From the NCBI RefSeq assembly GCF_003207795.1, contig NZ_NIRT01000001.1:1-64000 (forward strand): a DNA stretch of 64,000 nucleotides. Direction: 5' to 3'. Positions 21,986-32,259 of the stretch are shown in pieces; the first letter of the stretch is position 1; every line of letters begins with the position of its first letter. The notes under the pieces were generated by a model that was not told where the DNA came from, made no database searches, and worked only from the letters and a program-made list of their open reading frames with translations. The position numbers and the translations under genes were made by a program. The stretch comes from Komagataeibacter nataicola (GTDB taxonomy: Bacteria; Pseudomonadota; Alphaproteobacteria; Acetobacterales; Acetobacteraceae).

Positions 21986-22777
21986 TTATTCTTGCCTGCC
22001 ACCCGCCATCAGCACCTCGCCCGTCACCACCTGCCGGGGCCCTGCGGGCGTGTCGAGCAGCAGGATTCCATCTTCCGCCAGCCCCGCAAACGTGCCGCTG
22101 AAGGCCTGGTTGCCTGCCAACACCCGCAGCTTCGTGCCCGGCGGGTGAGCGCGGGCCAGCCACGCCGCGCGTATGGCGTCAAACCCCTGCGCCGCATAAC
22201 ATTCCAGCCAGGCATCAAGGGCGCGAAGCACGGCGCGCGCCATGTCGGGCGGGCTGACCTCAACACCGCATTCGGCCAGACAGGCCAGTTCACGGCCTTC
22301 TATGCGCGGGGCGGCTTTGAGGTTGGCCCCCATGCCGAGCACCTGCCACGGCCCTGCTTCACTGGCCCCGCTCTCGATCAGGATGCCCGCCATCTTGCGC
22401 CCGTGCAGCAGCAGGTCATTGGGCCATTTGAGTTCCAGCGCGCCCGCTTCAGGCACAAAACCCGCCACGGCGTCATATAGCGCAAGCCCTGCAATGAACG
22501 GCCATAACCCCACCGGCACGATCGCCCCCTGCCCCACCAGCATGACCGACAGCGCCAGATTGCCACCCGGATCACACCACCCGCGCCCCCGGCTGCCGCG
22601 CCCGGCTGTCTGTTCCAGCGCCAGCACTGCAAGTCCGTCCTGCCCCTGCCCCGCCGCCAGCATGTCCTTGCACAGGTCGGATGTGGAACCGAGCCTGTCA
22701 TGCACCTGCAACGGCCATGCACGCTCCCTGCTGCGGGGAATGCTCATGGTATGGAAAGCAGGGGGGCTATGGGTCAT
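21986..22777 (-). CDS. birA: Biotin-protein ligase (monofunctional BirA)
   Basis: Activates biotin to biotinyl-AMP and attaches it to the biotin carrier domain of acetyl-CoA carboxylase; 263 residues. The biotin-binding GRGSRGRGW loop, LKWPND and the Lys in GRKMAGILIE are all present, and the C-terminal SH3-like domain ends TGEVLMAGG. The N-terminal DNA-binding helix-turn-helix of E. coli BirA is absent, so it is an enzyme only, as usual in alphaproteobacteria. The first ATG (22777) lies 3 bases after the nuoN stop; the ATG at 22747 is an alternative. It is the last gene of the nuo transcript by spacing. Confidence 0.93.
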   Translation of the reverse strand: MTHSPPAFHTMSIPRSRERAWPLQVHDRLGSTSDLCKDMLAAGQGQDGLAVLALEQTAGRGSRGRGWCDPGGNLALSVMLVGQGAIVPVGLWPFIAGLALYDAVAGFVPEAGALELKWPNDLLLHGRKMAGILIESGASEAGPWQVLGMGANLKAAPRIEGRELACLAECGVEVSPPDMARAVLRALDAWLECYAAQGFDAIRAAWLARAHPPGTKLRVLAGNQAFSGTFAGLAEDGILLLDTPAGPRQVVTGEVLMAGGRQE

Positions 22778-22780
22778 GAA

Positions 22781-24205
22781 CTACCTGAACAATGCGCCTG
22801 CCGCCGCCTGCGCCGCCGTGGCAACCGGGCCGAGTGCTACGATGAAGAACACCGTCACCAGCCCCATGCCAACGGAAACGAACGAGACCGAAACCGGCGC
22901 ACGATCCAGCGCCGGGGCGGCGGCATCGAAAAACATGATCTTGACGATGCGTATATAATAATACGCCCCGATCACGCTACTGATGATACCGATTGCCGCC
23001 AGCCCGTAAAGCTGCGCGTTGATCGCGGCATAGAACACCATCAGCTTGCCAAAGAACCCGGCCAGCGGTGGCGCGCCCGCCATGGAGAACATGAACACCG
23101 CCATGGCCAGCGCCATGCCCGGGTCGCTGCGGCCCAGCCCCGCAAGGTCGCTGATGCGGCTGACCGCACGCCCCTTGCGCCACATGGCCACGATGCCTGC
23201 GAACGCGCCCACGTTCATGAACAGGTACGTCACCAGATAGACCAGCGTGCCGCGCGTGCCCTCCGCCGTGCCGGCCGCAAGCCCGATCATGGCGTAGCCC
23301 ATATGCCCGATGGAGGAATATGCCATGAGCCGCTTGATATTGCCCTGCGGAATGGCGGCCAGCGCGCCAAACACCATCGACGCCGCCGAGACCACCTCGA
23401 TCAGCAGTTGCCACTGGTGCGCCATGGAGCCGAACGGCCCCGCCATCACCCGCAGCAGCACGGCAAATGCCGCGATCTTGGGCGCACCCGCCATATAGGC
23501 GGTCACCGATGTCGGCGCACCCTGGTACACATCGGGCGTCCACATATGGAATGGCACCATGGACAGCTTGAAGCACAGCCCCACCAGCACGAACACGATG
23601 CCAACCATAAGGCCCGCCGGCAGCACCGCGCTGCCGCGCACCGCCTGCTGCAGGCCGGCATAGTCCAGCGTGCCCGCAAAGCCGTAAGCCAGCGAGATGC
23701 CATAAAGCAGAATGCCCGAGGCCAGCGAGCCCAGCACGAAGTATTTCAGCCCCGCCTCCGCCGCCGTAACCTGATCGCGCGCAAATGCACACAGGATGTA
23801 GATGGACAGCGAGGAAAGCTCCAGCCCCACGAACAGGGTCATGAGGTTACCAGATGACGCCATAATCATGGCGCCAAGGGTCGAGAACAGCACCAGCACG
23901 GGGAACTCGAATTTGTCGATTTCCATCTCCCGTGCATAGCCAATGCCCAGCACCAGCGAGAGTGCTGCCCCCGCCAGCGCCAGCACCTTCATGAAGCGCG
24001 CGAAGCCATCATTGATGAAGACATGGCTGTAACCCGTGCCATCGGGCGAGAGCACCACAAGCGCTGCCGTCACCACCAGGGCGAACAGCGTCATCATCGT
24101 GCATGAAAAGAAAGCCTGACCGCGCTTTTGCATCACCCCGGCCAGCAGGATGACCAGCCCGGACAGGGCCAGCACGATTTCGGGCAGAGCAAGTGTCCAG
24201 TTCAT
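22781..24205 (-). CDS. nuoN: NADH-quinone oxidoreductase subunit N
   Basis: Antiporter-like membrane subunit of complex I, 474 residues with about 14 hydrophobic segments. The start MNWTLALPEIVLALSG is a classic NuoN N terminus; GLELSSLSIYILCAF contains the conserved Glu, KLSMVPFHMWTPDVYQGAP the central Lys helix, and the C terminus ends AAQAAAGALFR. The protein is complete at both ends. Unusually it directly follows nuoL: the ATG is 25 bases after the nuoL stop, where nuoM is expected. A CAGGG sequence lies about 10 bases before the ATG. Confidence 0.96.
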   Translation of the reverse strand: MNWTLALPEIVLALSGLVILLAGVMQKRGQAFFSCTMMTLFALVVTAALVVLSPDGTGYSHVFINDGFARFMKVLALAGAALSLVLGIGYAREMEIDKFEFPVLVLFSTLGAMIMASSGNLMTLFVGLELSSLSIYILCAFARDQVTAAEAGLKYFVLGSLASGILLYGISLAYGFAGTLDYAGLQQAVRGSAVLPAGLMVGIVFVLVGLCFKLSMVPFHMWTPDVYQGAPTSVTAYMAGAPKIAAFAVLLRVMAGPFGSMAHQWQLLIEVVSAASMVFGALAAIPQGNIKRLMAYSSIGHMGYAMIGLAAGTAEGTRGTLVYLVTYLFMNVGAFAGIVAMWRKGRAVSRISDLAGLGRSDPGMALAMAVFMFSMAGAPPLAGFFGKLMVFYAAINAQLYGLAAIGIISSVIGAYYYIRIVKIMFFDAAAPALDRAPVSVSFVSVGMGLVTVFFIVALGPVATAAQAAAGALFR

Positions 24206-24230
24206 TGGTTTGGCCCTGACATCCTTGGGG

Positions 24231-26168
24231 TTAGCTGGCGAACAGGATGGTGGTCAGCAGCACCACCAGCCCGATCAGCATGGAAAAGGCATAAACGGCC
24301 ATCGAGCCGGTCTGCACCCGCACGGCCTGCCCGGCGCTGCCCGCAGTCAGTCTGGCCAGCCCTTCGGGTATGGCTTCGACCACGCCTTCGTCAGCGCCCT
24401 TCCACAGCAGCCGCGCCAGCGCACGGTAGGGGCGCACGAACACGGCGTCGTACAGCTCATCGAAATACCATTTGTTGAGCAGGAACAGATAAAGCGGGCG
24501 CAGGCTGCGCGCCAGCGTGGCCGGAATGCCGGGGCTTGCGATGTAGCACAGATAGGCCACCGCAATGCCCGCAACGCCCGCAAATGTGGGCACCAGCGCA
24601 ATCAGGCCCGGTGTCTGCTCAAGGCGCTCCATGATGTCATGCCCCGGCAGGCTGGCAATGGCCCCGCCCCAGAACCCGGCCTGGTTCACACCCACATAGA
24701 ACGGCGCCAGCACCACGCCCGCCACCACCGCGCCGACCGACAGCACCGCAAGCGGCACCATCATGGAAGGCGGGCTTTCATGCGCGCCCTCGTGCAGGTG
24801 CGCATCACGCGGCTGGCCATGAAACACCAGGAAGATCAGCCGCCAGCTATACAGCGCGGTGAGGAACGCGGTGATGCAGCCCATCATCCAGCCATAATGC
24901 CCCATGGAGGAACCCGACATCCACGCGGCCTCCAGAATGGCGTCCTTCGACCAGTAGCCCGCAAACGGGAAGATACCGGCCAGTGCGAGGCTGCCAATCC
25001 ACATGGCGGCGTAGGTATAGGGGATCTTGCGCCACAGCCCGCCCATGCGGAACATGTCCTGCTCGTCATGCACGGCATGGATCACGCAGCCCGCGCCAAG
25101 GAACAAAAGCGCCTTGAAGAAAGCATGCGTGGTGAGGTGGAACATCGAGGCCTGATACGCCCCCACGCCTACGGCCACGAACATGTAGCCAAGCTGCGAG
25201 CAGGTGGAATAGGCGATGGTGCGCTTGATGTCAGGCTGCACCAGCCCCACGGTGGCGGCAAAGAAGCTGGTGGTGCCGCCTATCAGGATAATCAGGTCGC
25301 GGGTTACGGGTGCAAGCTCCACCAGAGGCGACATGCGCACCATCAGGAACACGCCCGCCGTGACCATGGTGGCCGCATGGATCAGCGCCGAGACCGGGGT
25401 CGGCCCCTCCATCGCATCAGGCAGCCAGGTGTGCAGGAACAGTTGTGCCGACTTGCCCATGGCGCCGATGAACAGCAGGGTGGCGATCACCTCCAGCAGC
25501 GGATGCGTGCCGAAAAGCTGGAAGGTGTCATGCACATGATAAGGAATGGCGGCGAAGATCGCATCATACGACACGCTGCCCAGCCGGATATAAATGAGCG
25601 AGATGCCGACAAGGAAGAACAGGTCGGCGATGCGGTTGACCACAAACGCCTTGATGGCGGCGGCACAGGCTGCGGGGCGGTCATACCAGTAACCGATCAG
25701 CAGGTAGCTCGCCAGCCCCACCCCTTCCCAGCCGAAGAAGAGCTGGAGCAGGTTGTCGGACGTGACCAGCATGAGCATGGCGAAGGTGAAAAGTGAAAGA
25801 TAGGAGAAGAAGCGGTAAACCGGCTGCGCCTCATGCGCCATGTAGCCCACGCTGTACACATGCACCAGCAGCGACACGGTCGTGACCATGGCCACCACGC
25901 TGACCGAGAGCATGTCCATGCGCAACTGCCAGTCAGCCGTAAAGCCTGCCGCATGGATCCAGTCGGCCACGGGCACGACAATGGGGTTCACGCCCCCCAT
26001 CTCGTACCCCAGCACCCCAATGGCGGACAGGGCCGCACACAGCATGAGGGCAATGGTGGTGAACCGCGCAGCACTATCGCCCATCAGGCGGCCAAAGCCA
26101 CCGGCGAGAAGAAACCCGATCAGGGGCGCAAAGACCGCGACTTCAAAAAGGAAGGATGCCGCCTGCAT
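24231..26168 (-). CDS. nuoL: NADH-quinone oxidoreductase subunit L
   Basis: Largest antiporter-like membrane subunit of complex I, 645 residues. Recognised by FFGWEGVGLASYLLIGYWY with the conserved Glu, MGKSAQLFLHTWLPDAMEGP with the channel Lys, PVSALIHAATMVTAGV, and the NuoL-specific C-terminal lateral helix followed by a last membrane span (YAFSMLIGLVVLLTTILF). Both ends look intact, so it is not a NuoL/NuoM chimera. It starts 5 bases after nuoK with AAGGAAC in front. The next gene is nuoN, not nuoM. Confidence 0.96.
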   Translation of the reverse strand: MQAASFLFEVAVFAPLIGFLLAGGFGRLMGDSAARFTTIALMLCAALSAIGVLGYEMGGVNPIVVPVADWIHAAGFTADWQLRMDMLSVSVVAMVTTVSLLVHVYSVGYMAHEAQPVYRFFSYLSLFTFAMLMLVTSDNLLQLFFGWEGVGLASYLLIGYWYDRPAACAAAIKAFVVNRIADLFFLVGISLIYIRLGSVSYDAIFAAIPYHVHDTFQLFGTHPLLEVIATLLFIGAMGKSAQLFLHTWLPDAMEGPTPVSALIHAATMVTAGVFLMVRMSPLVELAPVTRDLIILIGGTTSFFAATVGLVQPDIKRTIAYSTCSQLGYMFVAVGVGAYQASMFHLTTHAFFKALLFLGAGCVIHAVHDEQDMFRMGGLWRKIPYTYAAMWIGSLALAGIFPFAGYWSKDAILEAAWMSGSSMGHYGWMMGCITAFLTALYSWRLIFLVFHGQPRDAHLHEGAHESPPSMMVPLAVLSVGAVVAGVVLAPFYVGVNQAGFWGGAIASLPGHDIMERLEQTPGLIALVPTFAGVAGIAVAYLCYIASPGIPATLARSLRPLYLFLLNKWYFDELYDAVFVRPYRALARLLWKGADEGVVEAIPEGLARLTAGSAGQAVRVQTGSMAVYAFSMLIGLVVLLTTILFAS

Positions 26169-26173
26169 GTTCC

Positions 26174-26497
26174 TTACCCCTTCATCATCGTAATATCGTC
26201 GACTTCGATCGAGCCGCGATTACGGAAATACACCGTGACAATGGCCAGCCCGATGGCGGATTCCGCCGCCGCGATGGTCAGCACGAACAGGGTCATCACC
26301 TGCCCCGACAGGTCGCCGGTGGCGGCTGAAAACGCCACGAAATTGATATTGGCCGAAAGCAGGATCAACTCGATTGACATCAGGATGATGATGACGTTCT
26401 TGCGGTTGAGAAAAATGCCGAACACCCCCAGCACCAGCAAAATCGCGCCAATGCTCAGATAGGGTGTCAGGCCGATGGCCTCAATCGGGCTATTCAT
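26174..26497 (-). CDS. nuoK: NADH-quinone oxidoreductase subunit K
   Basis: Small membrane subunit of complex I, 107 residues with three membrane helices. The two conserved glutamates sit in [20 protein letters not shown] and [16 protein letters not shown]. The start at 26497 gives [15 protein letters not shown], and the ATG overlaps the last 8 bases of nuoJ with AGGAGAGGGCG-like sequence just upstream. A slightly longer frame upstream lacks homology. Confidence 0.95.
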   Translation of the reverse strand: MNSPIEAIGLTPYLSIGAILLVLGVFGIFLNRKNVIIILMSIELILLSANINFVAFSAATGDLSGQVMTLFVLTIAAAESAIGLAIVTVYFRNRGSIEVDDITMMKG

Positions 26498-27263
26498 CGC
26501 CCTCTCCTTTCGTGCCATTCGCAGGCGTCGTCATGACCAGCGCGGTGCCGGTCGTTTCCTGTGCTTCGGCCACGCGCCAGGCCTCGGTGCCATAGGTGCC
26601 GGGCACGGCGGCGATGTCGTAGCTTTCATGCGGGCGCAGGAAGCCGCCCTGGGCATCAACACCCGCGCCAAGCGGCACCTGCAGCATTTCAAGTGAATCA
26701 GTGACCGTGCGGTCATGCTGGCGGTTGATGTTCTGCCGCCGCCCTGTAGGCCGCTCGCGCAGGGTGAGCACGATGGCCCCGATCATGGCCACGAGCAGCA
26801 CCAGCGCGCAGGCCTGGAACAGGAAGATGTAGTGGGTATAGATCACATCTCCCAGCGCCGCCGTGTTGGTGCGCTCGGGCGAGGACGGAACAAGATGCGC
26901 GATCTGCCCGATATTGGAGGCCGACCGCCAGTGCATGAACGCCATGAGCAGTTCAACCAGCAGCACGCCACCCACAATGCCGCCAATGGGCGCGTAACGC
27001 TGCACGCCTTCACGCATGTGCGTGAAATTGACATCCAGCATCATGACCACGAACAGGAACAGCACGGCGACCGCGCCGACATAGACAATGACCAGCGTCA
27101 TCGCCAGGAACTCGGCGCCTGCGATCAGGAACAGGCCTGCCGCGTTGAAGAACGCAAGGATCAGGAACAGCACCGAATGCACGGGGTTGCGCGCGCTCAC
27201 CACCATGGTGGCGGACAGGACGAGAACCGCAGCAAAAACGTAAAAAACAATCTGGGTCATCAT
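26490..27263 (-). CDS. nuoJ: NADH-quinone oxidoreductase subunit J with C-terminal extension
   Basis: Membrane subunit of complex I, 257 residues. The five-helix core includes [20 protein letters not shown], the pi-bulge helix [20 protein letters not shown] and [20 protein letters not shown]. After the usual [11 protein letters not shown] the protein goes on for about 60 hydrophilic residues ([20 protein letters not shown], then a Thr/Gly-rich tail), making it about 50 residues longer than common NuoJ. Start: two adjacent ATG codons at 27263 and 27260, with AGGAAA upstream. It overlaps nuoK by 8 bases. Confidence 0.94.
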   Translation of the reverse strand: MMTQIVFYVFAAVLVLSATMVVSARNPVHSVLFLILAFFNAAGLFLIAGAEFLAMTLVIVYVGAVAVLFLFVVMMLDVNFTHMREGVQRYAPIGGIVGGVLLVELLMAFMHWRSASNIGQIAHLVPSSPERTNTAALGDVIYTHYIFLFQACALVLLVAMIGAIVLTLRERPTGRRQNINRQHDRTVTDSLEMLQVPLGAGVDAQGGFLRPHESYDIAAVPGTYGTEAWRVAEAQETTGTALVMTTPANGTKGEGDE

Positions 27264-27341
27264 GGGTAGGTTTCCTGCCGCATGGATGTTTCCTCCTGCT
27301 GGCAAGGCTGCCCCGGCATGGGCCGGGGCGGCCATGCATGT

Positions 27342-27830
27342 TCAGCGGTACGGGGCATCAAGCTCGAGCCTGCGGGCCAGCACGCTTTCCCAGCGGTCGC
27401 CGTTGGCCAGCAGCTTGTTCTTGTCGTACATCAGTTCTTCGCGGGTTTCGGTCGCGAACTCATAATTCGGCCCTTCGACAATCGCATCGACCGGGCAGGC
27501 TTCCTCGCACAGGCCGCAATAGATGCATTTGGTCATGTCGATGTCGTAGCGCGTGGTGCGGCGTGAGCCGTCATCACGCGGTTCGGCCTCGATGGTGATC
27601 GCCTCGGCTGGGCATGTCGCCTCGCACAGCTTGCACGCAATGCAGCGTTCCTCCCCGTTGGGGTAGCGGCGCAGCGCGTGCTCGCCCCGAAAGCGCGGCG
27701 AGAGCACACCCTTTTCATAGGGGTAGTTGATCGTGGCCTTGGGCTTGAAAAACGCCTTCAGCGTTGCCCCCATGCCTGCGGCGAGTTCGGCCAGCAGCAT
27801 GGAGCGGGCGGCTTTGGTTAATGCATTCAT
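27342..27830 (-). CDS. nuoI: NADH-quinone oxidoreductase subunit I
   Basis: Peripheral-arm subunit of complex I carrying clusters N6a and N6b; 162 residues. Two CxxCxxCxxxCP motifs are present: [12 protein letters not shown] and [12 protein letters not shown]. The N terminus [13 protein letters not shown] leads to [14 protein letters not shown], the typical pre-cluster segment. The start at 27830 shares one base with the nuoH stop, so it is translationally coupled. It depends on the suf system further right for its clusters. Confidence 0.96.
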   Translation of the reverse strand: MNALTKAARSMLLAELAAGMGATLKAFFKPKATINYPYEKGVLSPRFRGEHALRRYPNGEERCIACKLCEATCPAEAITIEAEPRDDGSRRTTRYDIDMTKCIYCGLCEEACPVDAIVEGPNYEFATETREELMYDKNKLLANGDRWESVLARRLELDAPYR

Positions 27831-28852
27831 CAGCCTGCTCCTCCGGGCAGAAGGCCCGTTACCATCAGGAACCCCGCCGTCAGCACCATCCACGCCAGCG
27901 AGAACGGCAGGAACACCTTCCAGCCCAGCCGCATGAGCTGGTCGTAGCGGTAGCGGGGAAATGTCGCGCGCACCCAGATGAACACGAACAGGCAGAACAG
28001 GATCTTGGCGATCAGCCACAAAGGCCCCGGTATCCATGTAAAGGGTGCCATGGCCAGCGGCGGCAGCCAGCCACCAAGGAACAGGATGCTGACCATGCCG
28101 GACATGAGGAACATGTTCGCGTATTCACCCAGGAAGAACAGGCCGAAGGCGAGCGCGGAATATTCCACAAAGAAGCCCGCCACCAGTTCACTCTCGCCCT
28201 CGGGCAGATCAAACGGCGCGCGGTTGGTCTCGGCCAGTGCCGAGATGAAGAACACGATGAACATCGGGAACATGGGCAGGCAGAACCAAACATGGCGCTG
28301 CGCCAGCACGATGTCGTTGAGGTTGAGGCTGCCCACCGCCAGCAGCACCGACACGATCACCAGCCCGATGGACACTTCATACGACACCATCTGTGCCGCC
28401 GAGCGCAGCCCGCCAAGAAAGGCGTATTTGGAGTTCGACGCCCAGCCCGCGATCAGCATGCCGTAAACGCCGAGCGAGGAGATGGCGAGCAGGTAGAGGA
28501 TGCCCACATTGATGTTGGCAATGGCCAGCCCGTTGCCGGTGGGAATGACCGCCCACGCGATCATGGCCAGCGAGAAGGTCAGGAACGGCGCGAACAGGAA
28601 CAGCATCCTGTTCGCGCCCGAGGGGATGACCGTCTCCTTGGTCAGCATCTTGATGGCATCGGCAAAGGCCTGCAGCACGCCAAACGGACCGTTGACATTC
28701 GGCCCCTTGCGCAGTTGCATCGCGGCCATCACCTTGCGCTCGGCCAGTGTAAGATAGGCCACGCCAAGCAGCAGCGGCACGAGCACCGCGAGCGATTCCA
28801 GCACGATCAGCAGGATCTGGCCCAGGGTGGTGTGAAAGAAGAAATCCGCCAT
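27830..28852 (-). CDS. nuoH: NADH-quinone oxidoreductase subunit H
   Basis: Membrane subunit forming the quinone chamber with NuoB and NuoD; 340 residues, eight helices. The quinone-site loops are present: [40 protein letters not shown] and the acidic [20 protein letters not shown]. The start [12 protein letters not shown] at 28852 lies 4 bases after nuoG; a longer frame overlaps nuoG. Confidence 0.96.
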   Translation of the reverse strand: MADFFFHTTLGQILLIVLESLAVLVPLLLGVAYLTLAERKVMAAMQLRKGPNVNGPFGVLQAFADAIKMLTKETVIPSGANRMLFLFAPFLTFSLAMIAWAVIPTGNGLAIANINVGILYLLAISSLGVYGMLIAGWASNSKYAFLGGLRSAAQMVSYEVSIGLVIVSVLLAVGSLNLNDIVLAQRHVWFCLPMFPMFIVFFISALAETNRAPFDLPEGESELVAGFFVEYSALAFGLFFLGEYANMFLMSGMVSILFLGGWLPPLAMAPFTWIPGPLWLIAKILFCLFVFIWVRATFPRYRYDQLMRLGWKVFLPFSLAWMVLTAGFLMVTGLLPGGAG

Positions 28853-28856
28853 GTCC

Positions 28857-30923
28857 CTACTCCGCCGCCTCGATTGCGGGGCGCACGTAAATCCCCGAAC
28901 AGGTTTCCATGGTCGGGCTTGCGCGACACACGGCATGGGTCAGGTAATAATCGGCAATGACCGGGTAAAAGGGCGTTGCCGCCACCGCAACGCTGCCCGC
29001 CTGCGGCGCCGTGGTGTCCGCTGCGCCGAGGCGGGCATGTTCCGCCTGCCCGTAGGCCGGGTGCGCCTGCGCCATGCGCGCGCGCAGGGACTCGATCGTG
29101 TCATAGGGCAGCTTGCGGCCCGCCACCTCCGAGAAGGCACGCAGGATGCGCCAGTCCTCGCGCGCCTCGCCCGGCGGCATGACCGCGCGGAAGGCGCGCT
29201 GCACGCGGCCTTCGGTATTGGTGTAGGTGCCCGGCTTTTCGGCATAAAGTACTCCGGGCAGGATCACATCCGCCCGCGCCGCCCCCGCATCACCATGATG
29301 GCCCTGATAGATGACGAACGTGTCAGGTCCGATGTCACGCACCGCGAACTCATCCGCGCCGAGCAGCCACAGCACGTCCACCCCACCACCGAGCATGCCC
29401 GCCACGTCACGCCCCTGCGGGCCGGGCACGAGGCCGAGATCCAGCCCCGCCACCCGGCTTGCCGCCGTGTGCAGCACGTTGAAGCCGTGCCAGTCGGGGC
29501 GAATGGCATTCATCTGCACCGCCAGATCCCAGCATGCCTTTGCAATGGCCTGCCCGTCGGGGCGGGTCAGTGCGCCGTGGCCCACGATGATCATGGGGTT
29601 CTTCGCGTTGGCCAGCACCTCGGCAAAGGGCAGTTCGCCTGCTGCGAGTTTCGCCAGCGTGTCCGGCCCCTCGCCCAGCACGGTTGCGGCATAGGTCGGG
29701 TCGGCATTGGGCGCGCCGATCATGGCGATGGGGAATTTACCCCGCCCCGCATCGACAAACCGCCTGCGGATGCGGGCGTTGAGCACCGGGGCTTCCTGCC
29801 GGGGAATGGAGCCTACGATCAGCAGCGCATCCGCCTCGTCAATGCCGGAGATACCGGTATTGAAGGTATAGAAGTCACGGCGGGAAGTATCGTAACGCGC
29901 GCCATCCTGCCTGCAATCAATATTGGGCGAGCCAAGCATGCCCATCAGGTCCTTGAGCGCCATCAGGCTCTCACCGTCGCACATGTCGCCCGCAATCGCG
30001 CCAATGCGCGCGCCCGGCACGCCCTTGAGGCGCGTTGCGATGAGCGAGAACGCATCGGCCCAGCTTGCAGGCTGCAACCTGCCTTCCACCCGCACCCATG
30101 GCCGGTCAAGGCGGCGGCGGCGGAAGCCATCGACCACGAAGCGCCCCTTGTCGGCCAGCCATTCCTCATTCACTTCATCATTGATGCGCGGCACGATGCG
30201 CAGCACCGACGCCCCGCGCGCCTGCATGACGATATTGGTGCCCACCGCATCGCATACATCAATGGAGTCCGTGCGCTTGAGCTCCCAGGGTCGTGCGCTG
30301 AAGGCATAGGGCTGCGAAGTCAGCGCGCCGACGGGGCAGATATCGATCAGGTTGCCTGACAGTTCGGATGTCAGCGCCTTCTCGACGTAATTGGTGATCT
30401 CGAGGTTCTCGCCGCGTGACACGCCGCCAAGTTCCGGCACGCCCGCCACTTCGGTGGAAAAGCGGATGCAGCGCGTGCACTGGATGCAGCGCGTCATGAC
30501 CGTCTTGACCAGCGGGCCGAGATACTTGTCGGTCACCGCGCGCTTGTTCTCGCGGTAGCGCGAATGGTCCGCCCCGTAGCCAAAGGCCTGATCCTGCAGA
30601 TCGCACTCGCCGCCCTGATCGCAGATCGGGCAGTCAAGCGGGTGATTGATGAGCAGGAACTCCATCACTGCCTTGCGCGCGCGGCGCACCACCGCCGTGT
30701 CGGTAAAGATCTGCATGCCATTGCTGATGGGAAAGCCGCATGACGCCACCGGCTTGCGCCCGCCCGAGACCTCAACGAGGCACATGCGGCAGTTCCCCGC
30801 GACCGACAGCCGCTCATGATAGCAAAAGCGCGGTATTTCCTTGCCCGCCGCCTCGCATGCCTGCAGCGCGGAAGAACCGGGGGCTACATCAACCACAATA
30901 CCGTCAACGGTTACTTTAACCAC
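28857..30923 (-). CDS. nuoG: NADH-quinone oxidoreductase subunit G
   Basis: Largest peripheral subunit of complex I, 688 residues. The N-terminal 2Fe-2S ferredoxin domain has [19 protein letters not shown], followed by the His/Cys N5 site and the N4 site ([18 protein letters not shown], then [10 protein letters not shown]). The remainder is a molybdopterin-oxidoreductase-like domain without obvious cofactor, as in other NuoG proteins. The start [16 protein letters not shown] at 30923 follows the nuoF stop by 5 bases. Confidence 0.96.
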   Translation of the reverse strand: MVKVTVDGIVVDVAPGSSALQACEAAGKEIPRFCYHERLSVAGNCRMCLVEVSGGRKPVASCGFPISNGMQIFTDTAVVRRARKAVMEFLLINHPLDCPICDQGGECDLQDQAFGYGADHSRYRENKRAVTDKYLGPLVKTVMTRCIQCTRCIRFSTEVAGVPELGGVSRGENLEITNYVEKALTSELSGNLIDICPVGALTSQPYAFSARPWELKRTDSIDVCDAVGTNIVMQARGASVLRIVPRINDEVNEEWLADKGRFVVDGFRRRRLDRPWVRVEGRLQPASWADAFSLIATRLKGVPGARIGAIAGDMCDGESLMALKDLMGMLGSPNIDCRQDGARYDTSRRDFYTFNTGISGIDEADALLIVGSIPRQEAPVLNARIRRRFVDAGRGKFPIAMIGAPNADPTYAATVLGEGPDTLAKLAAGELPFAEVLANAKNPMIIVGHGALTRPDGQAIAKACWDLAVQMNAIRPDWHGFNVLHTAASRVAGLDLGLVPGPQGRDVAGMLGGGVDVLWLLGADEFAVRDIGPDTFVIYQGHHGDAGAARADVILPGVLYAEKPGTYTNTEGRVQRAFRAVMPPGEAREDWRILRAFSEVAGRKLPYDTIESLRARMAQAHPAYGQAEHARLGAADTTAPQAGSVAVAATPFYPVIADYYLTHAVCRASPTMETCSGIYVRPAIEAAE

Positions 30924-30928
30924 TGTTC

Positions 30929-32254
30929 CTACTCCGCCGCTTCAACAAGGCCGGTGGGCACCTGCACCGGCCGCCCGCCACCATGGGCCGCCTTGTAGGC
31001 GTGGATGCGTTCTTCCATCACCGGGCGGAACCGGCGGATCAGCCCCTGGATGGGCCACGCCGCCGCATCGCCCAATGCGCAGATGGTGTGGCCTTCCACT
31101 TGGCGGGTAACCTGCTCGAGCATGTCGATTTCCTCGATCTCGGCGCGGCCCTCCACCATGCGTTCCATGATGCGCATCATCCAGCCCGTGCCCTCGCGGC
31201 ACGGCGTGCACTGGCCACAGCTTTCATGCTTGAAGAATTTCGAGAACCGGGCGATGGCCGCGATGATGTCGGTGGATCTGTCCATGACAATCATGCAGCC
31301 GGTGCCAAGGCCGGAGCCTTCGGCGCGCAGGCTGTCATAATCCATCAGCACATTCTCGCACACATCGCGCGGCAGCATGGGCACCGAGCAGCCACCGGGG
31401 ATGACGGCCAGCAGGTTATCCCACCCGCCACGCACGCCACCGCCATGCTTTTCAATGATCTCGCGCATCGGCACGCCCAGCTCTTCTTCAAACACGCATG
31501 GCGTGTTGACGTGGCCCGATATGGCCATGAGCTTGCTACCCGCGTTATTGGGCCGCCCCAGCCCGGCAAACCATGCCGCCCCGCGCCGCAGGATGGTGGC
31601 CGATACCGCGATGCTTTCCACGTTGTTGACCGTGGTGGGGCAGCCATACAGGCCCATGGCGGCGGGGAAAGGCGGCTTCATGCGCGGCTGGCCCTTCTTG
31701 CCCTCAAGGCTTTCGAGCAGGGCCGTTTCCTCACCGCATATGTAAGCACCCGCGCCACGGTGGATGTAGAAGTCAAAATCCCAGCCCGAGCCGCAGGCGT
31801 TCCTGCCAATCAGCCCCGCCTCATATGCCTCGTCAATGGCGTGCTGGAGGTGCATGGCCTCATTGTAAAACTCGCCGCGAATGTAGATGTAGGCCGCATG
31901 CGCCCCCATGGCGAAGGAGGCGATCAGCGCACTTTCCACCAGCTTGTGCGGGTCATGACGCAGGATCTCGCGGTCCTTGCAGGTGCCGGGTTCCGACTCA
32001 TCACCGTTGATGACGAGGTAATGCGGCCGCCCGTCATTCTTGCGCGGCATGAACGACCATTTGACCCCGGTGGGAAAACCCGCCCCACCGCGCCCGCGCA
32101 GGCCCGATGCCTTCATCTCGCCGATGATCGCATCGCGTCCGCGCGCCAGAATTTCCGCCGTGCCATCCCAGTCACCCCGGGCGCGGGCCCCGGCCAGCGT
32201 CCAGTCATTCTGGCCATACAGGTTGGTGAAGATGCGGTCCTTGTCTTGCAACAT
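30929..32254 (-). CDS. nuoF: NADH-quinone oxidoreductase subunit F
   Basis: NADH-binding subunit with FMN and cluster N3; 441 residues. The glycine-rich [13 protein letters not shown] binds [24 protein letters not shown] is the second nucleotide loop, and [11 protein letters not shown] supplies three of four cluster ligands with a later Cys in [13 protein letters not shown]. It starts 5 bases after nuoE and leads into nuoG with the same short spacing. Confidence 0.97.
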   Translation of the reverse strand: MLQDKDRIFTNLYGQNDWTLAGARARGDWDGTAEILARGRDAIIGEMKASGLRGRGGAGFPTGVKWSFMPRKNDGRPHYLVINGDESEPGTCKDREILRHDPHKLVESALIASFAMGAHAAYIYIRGEFYNEAMHLQHAIDEAYEAGLIGRNACGSGWDFDFYIHRGAGAYICGEETALLESLEGKKGQPRMKPPFPAAMGLYGCPTTVNNVESIAVSATILRRGAAWFAGLGRPNNAGSKLMAISGHVNTPCVFEEELGVPMREIIEKHGGGVRGGWDNLLAVIPGGCSVPMLPRDVCENVLMDYDSLRAEGSGLGTGCMIVMDRSTDIIAAIARFSKFFKHESCGQCTPCREGTGWMMRIMERMVEGRAEIEEIDMLEQVTRQVEGHTICALGDAAAWPIQGLIRRFRPVMEERIHAYKAAHGGGRPVQVPTGLVEAAE

Positions 32255-32259
32255 GCGTT

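Noticed and set aside
21700-22163. Minus-strand frame between birA and rnj as a possible coaX
   Set aside because: The translation lacks the pantothenate kinase motifs and mostly overlaps birA out of frame.
24150-25796. Very long open frame antisense to nuoN/nuoL (also similar ones opposite dnaE, ppc, fusA and bcsAB)
   Set aside because: These are His/Arg/Gln-rich shadows caused by the high GC content at third positions of the real genes; they have no starts or homology.
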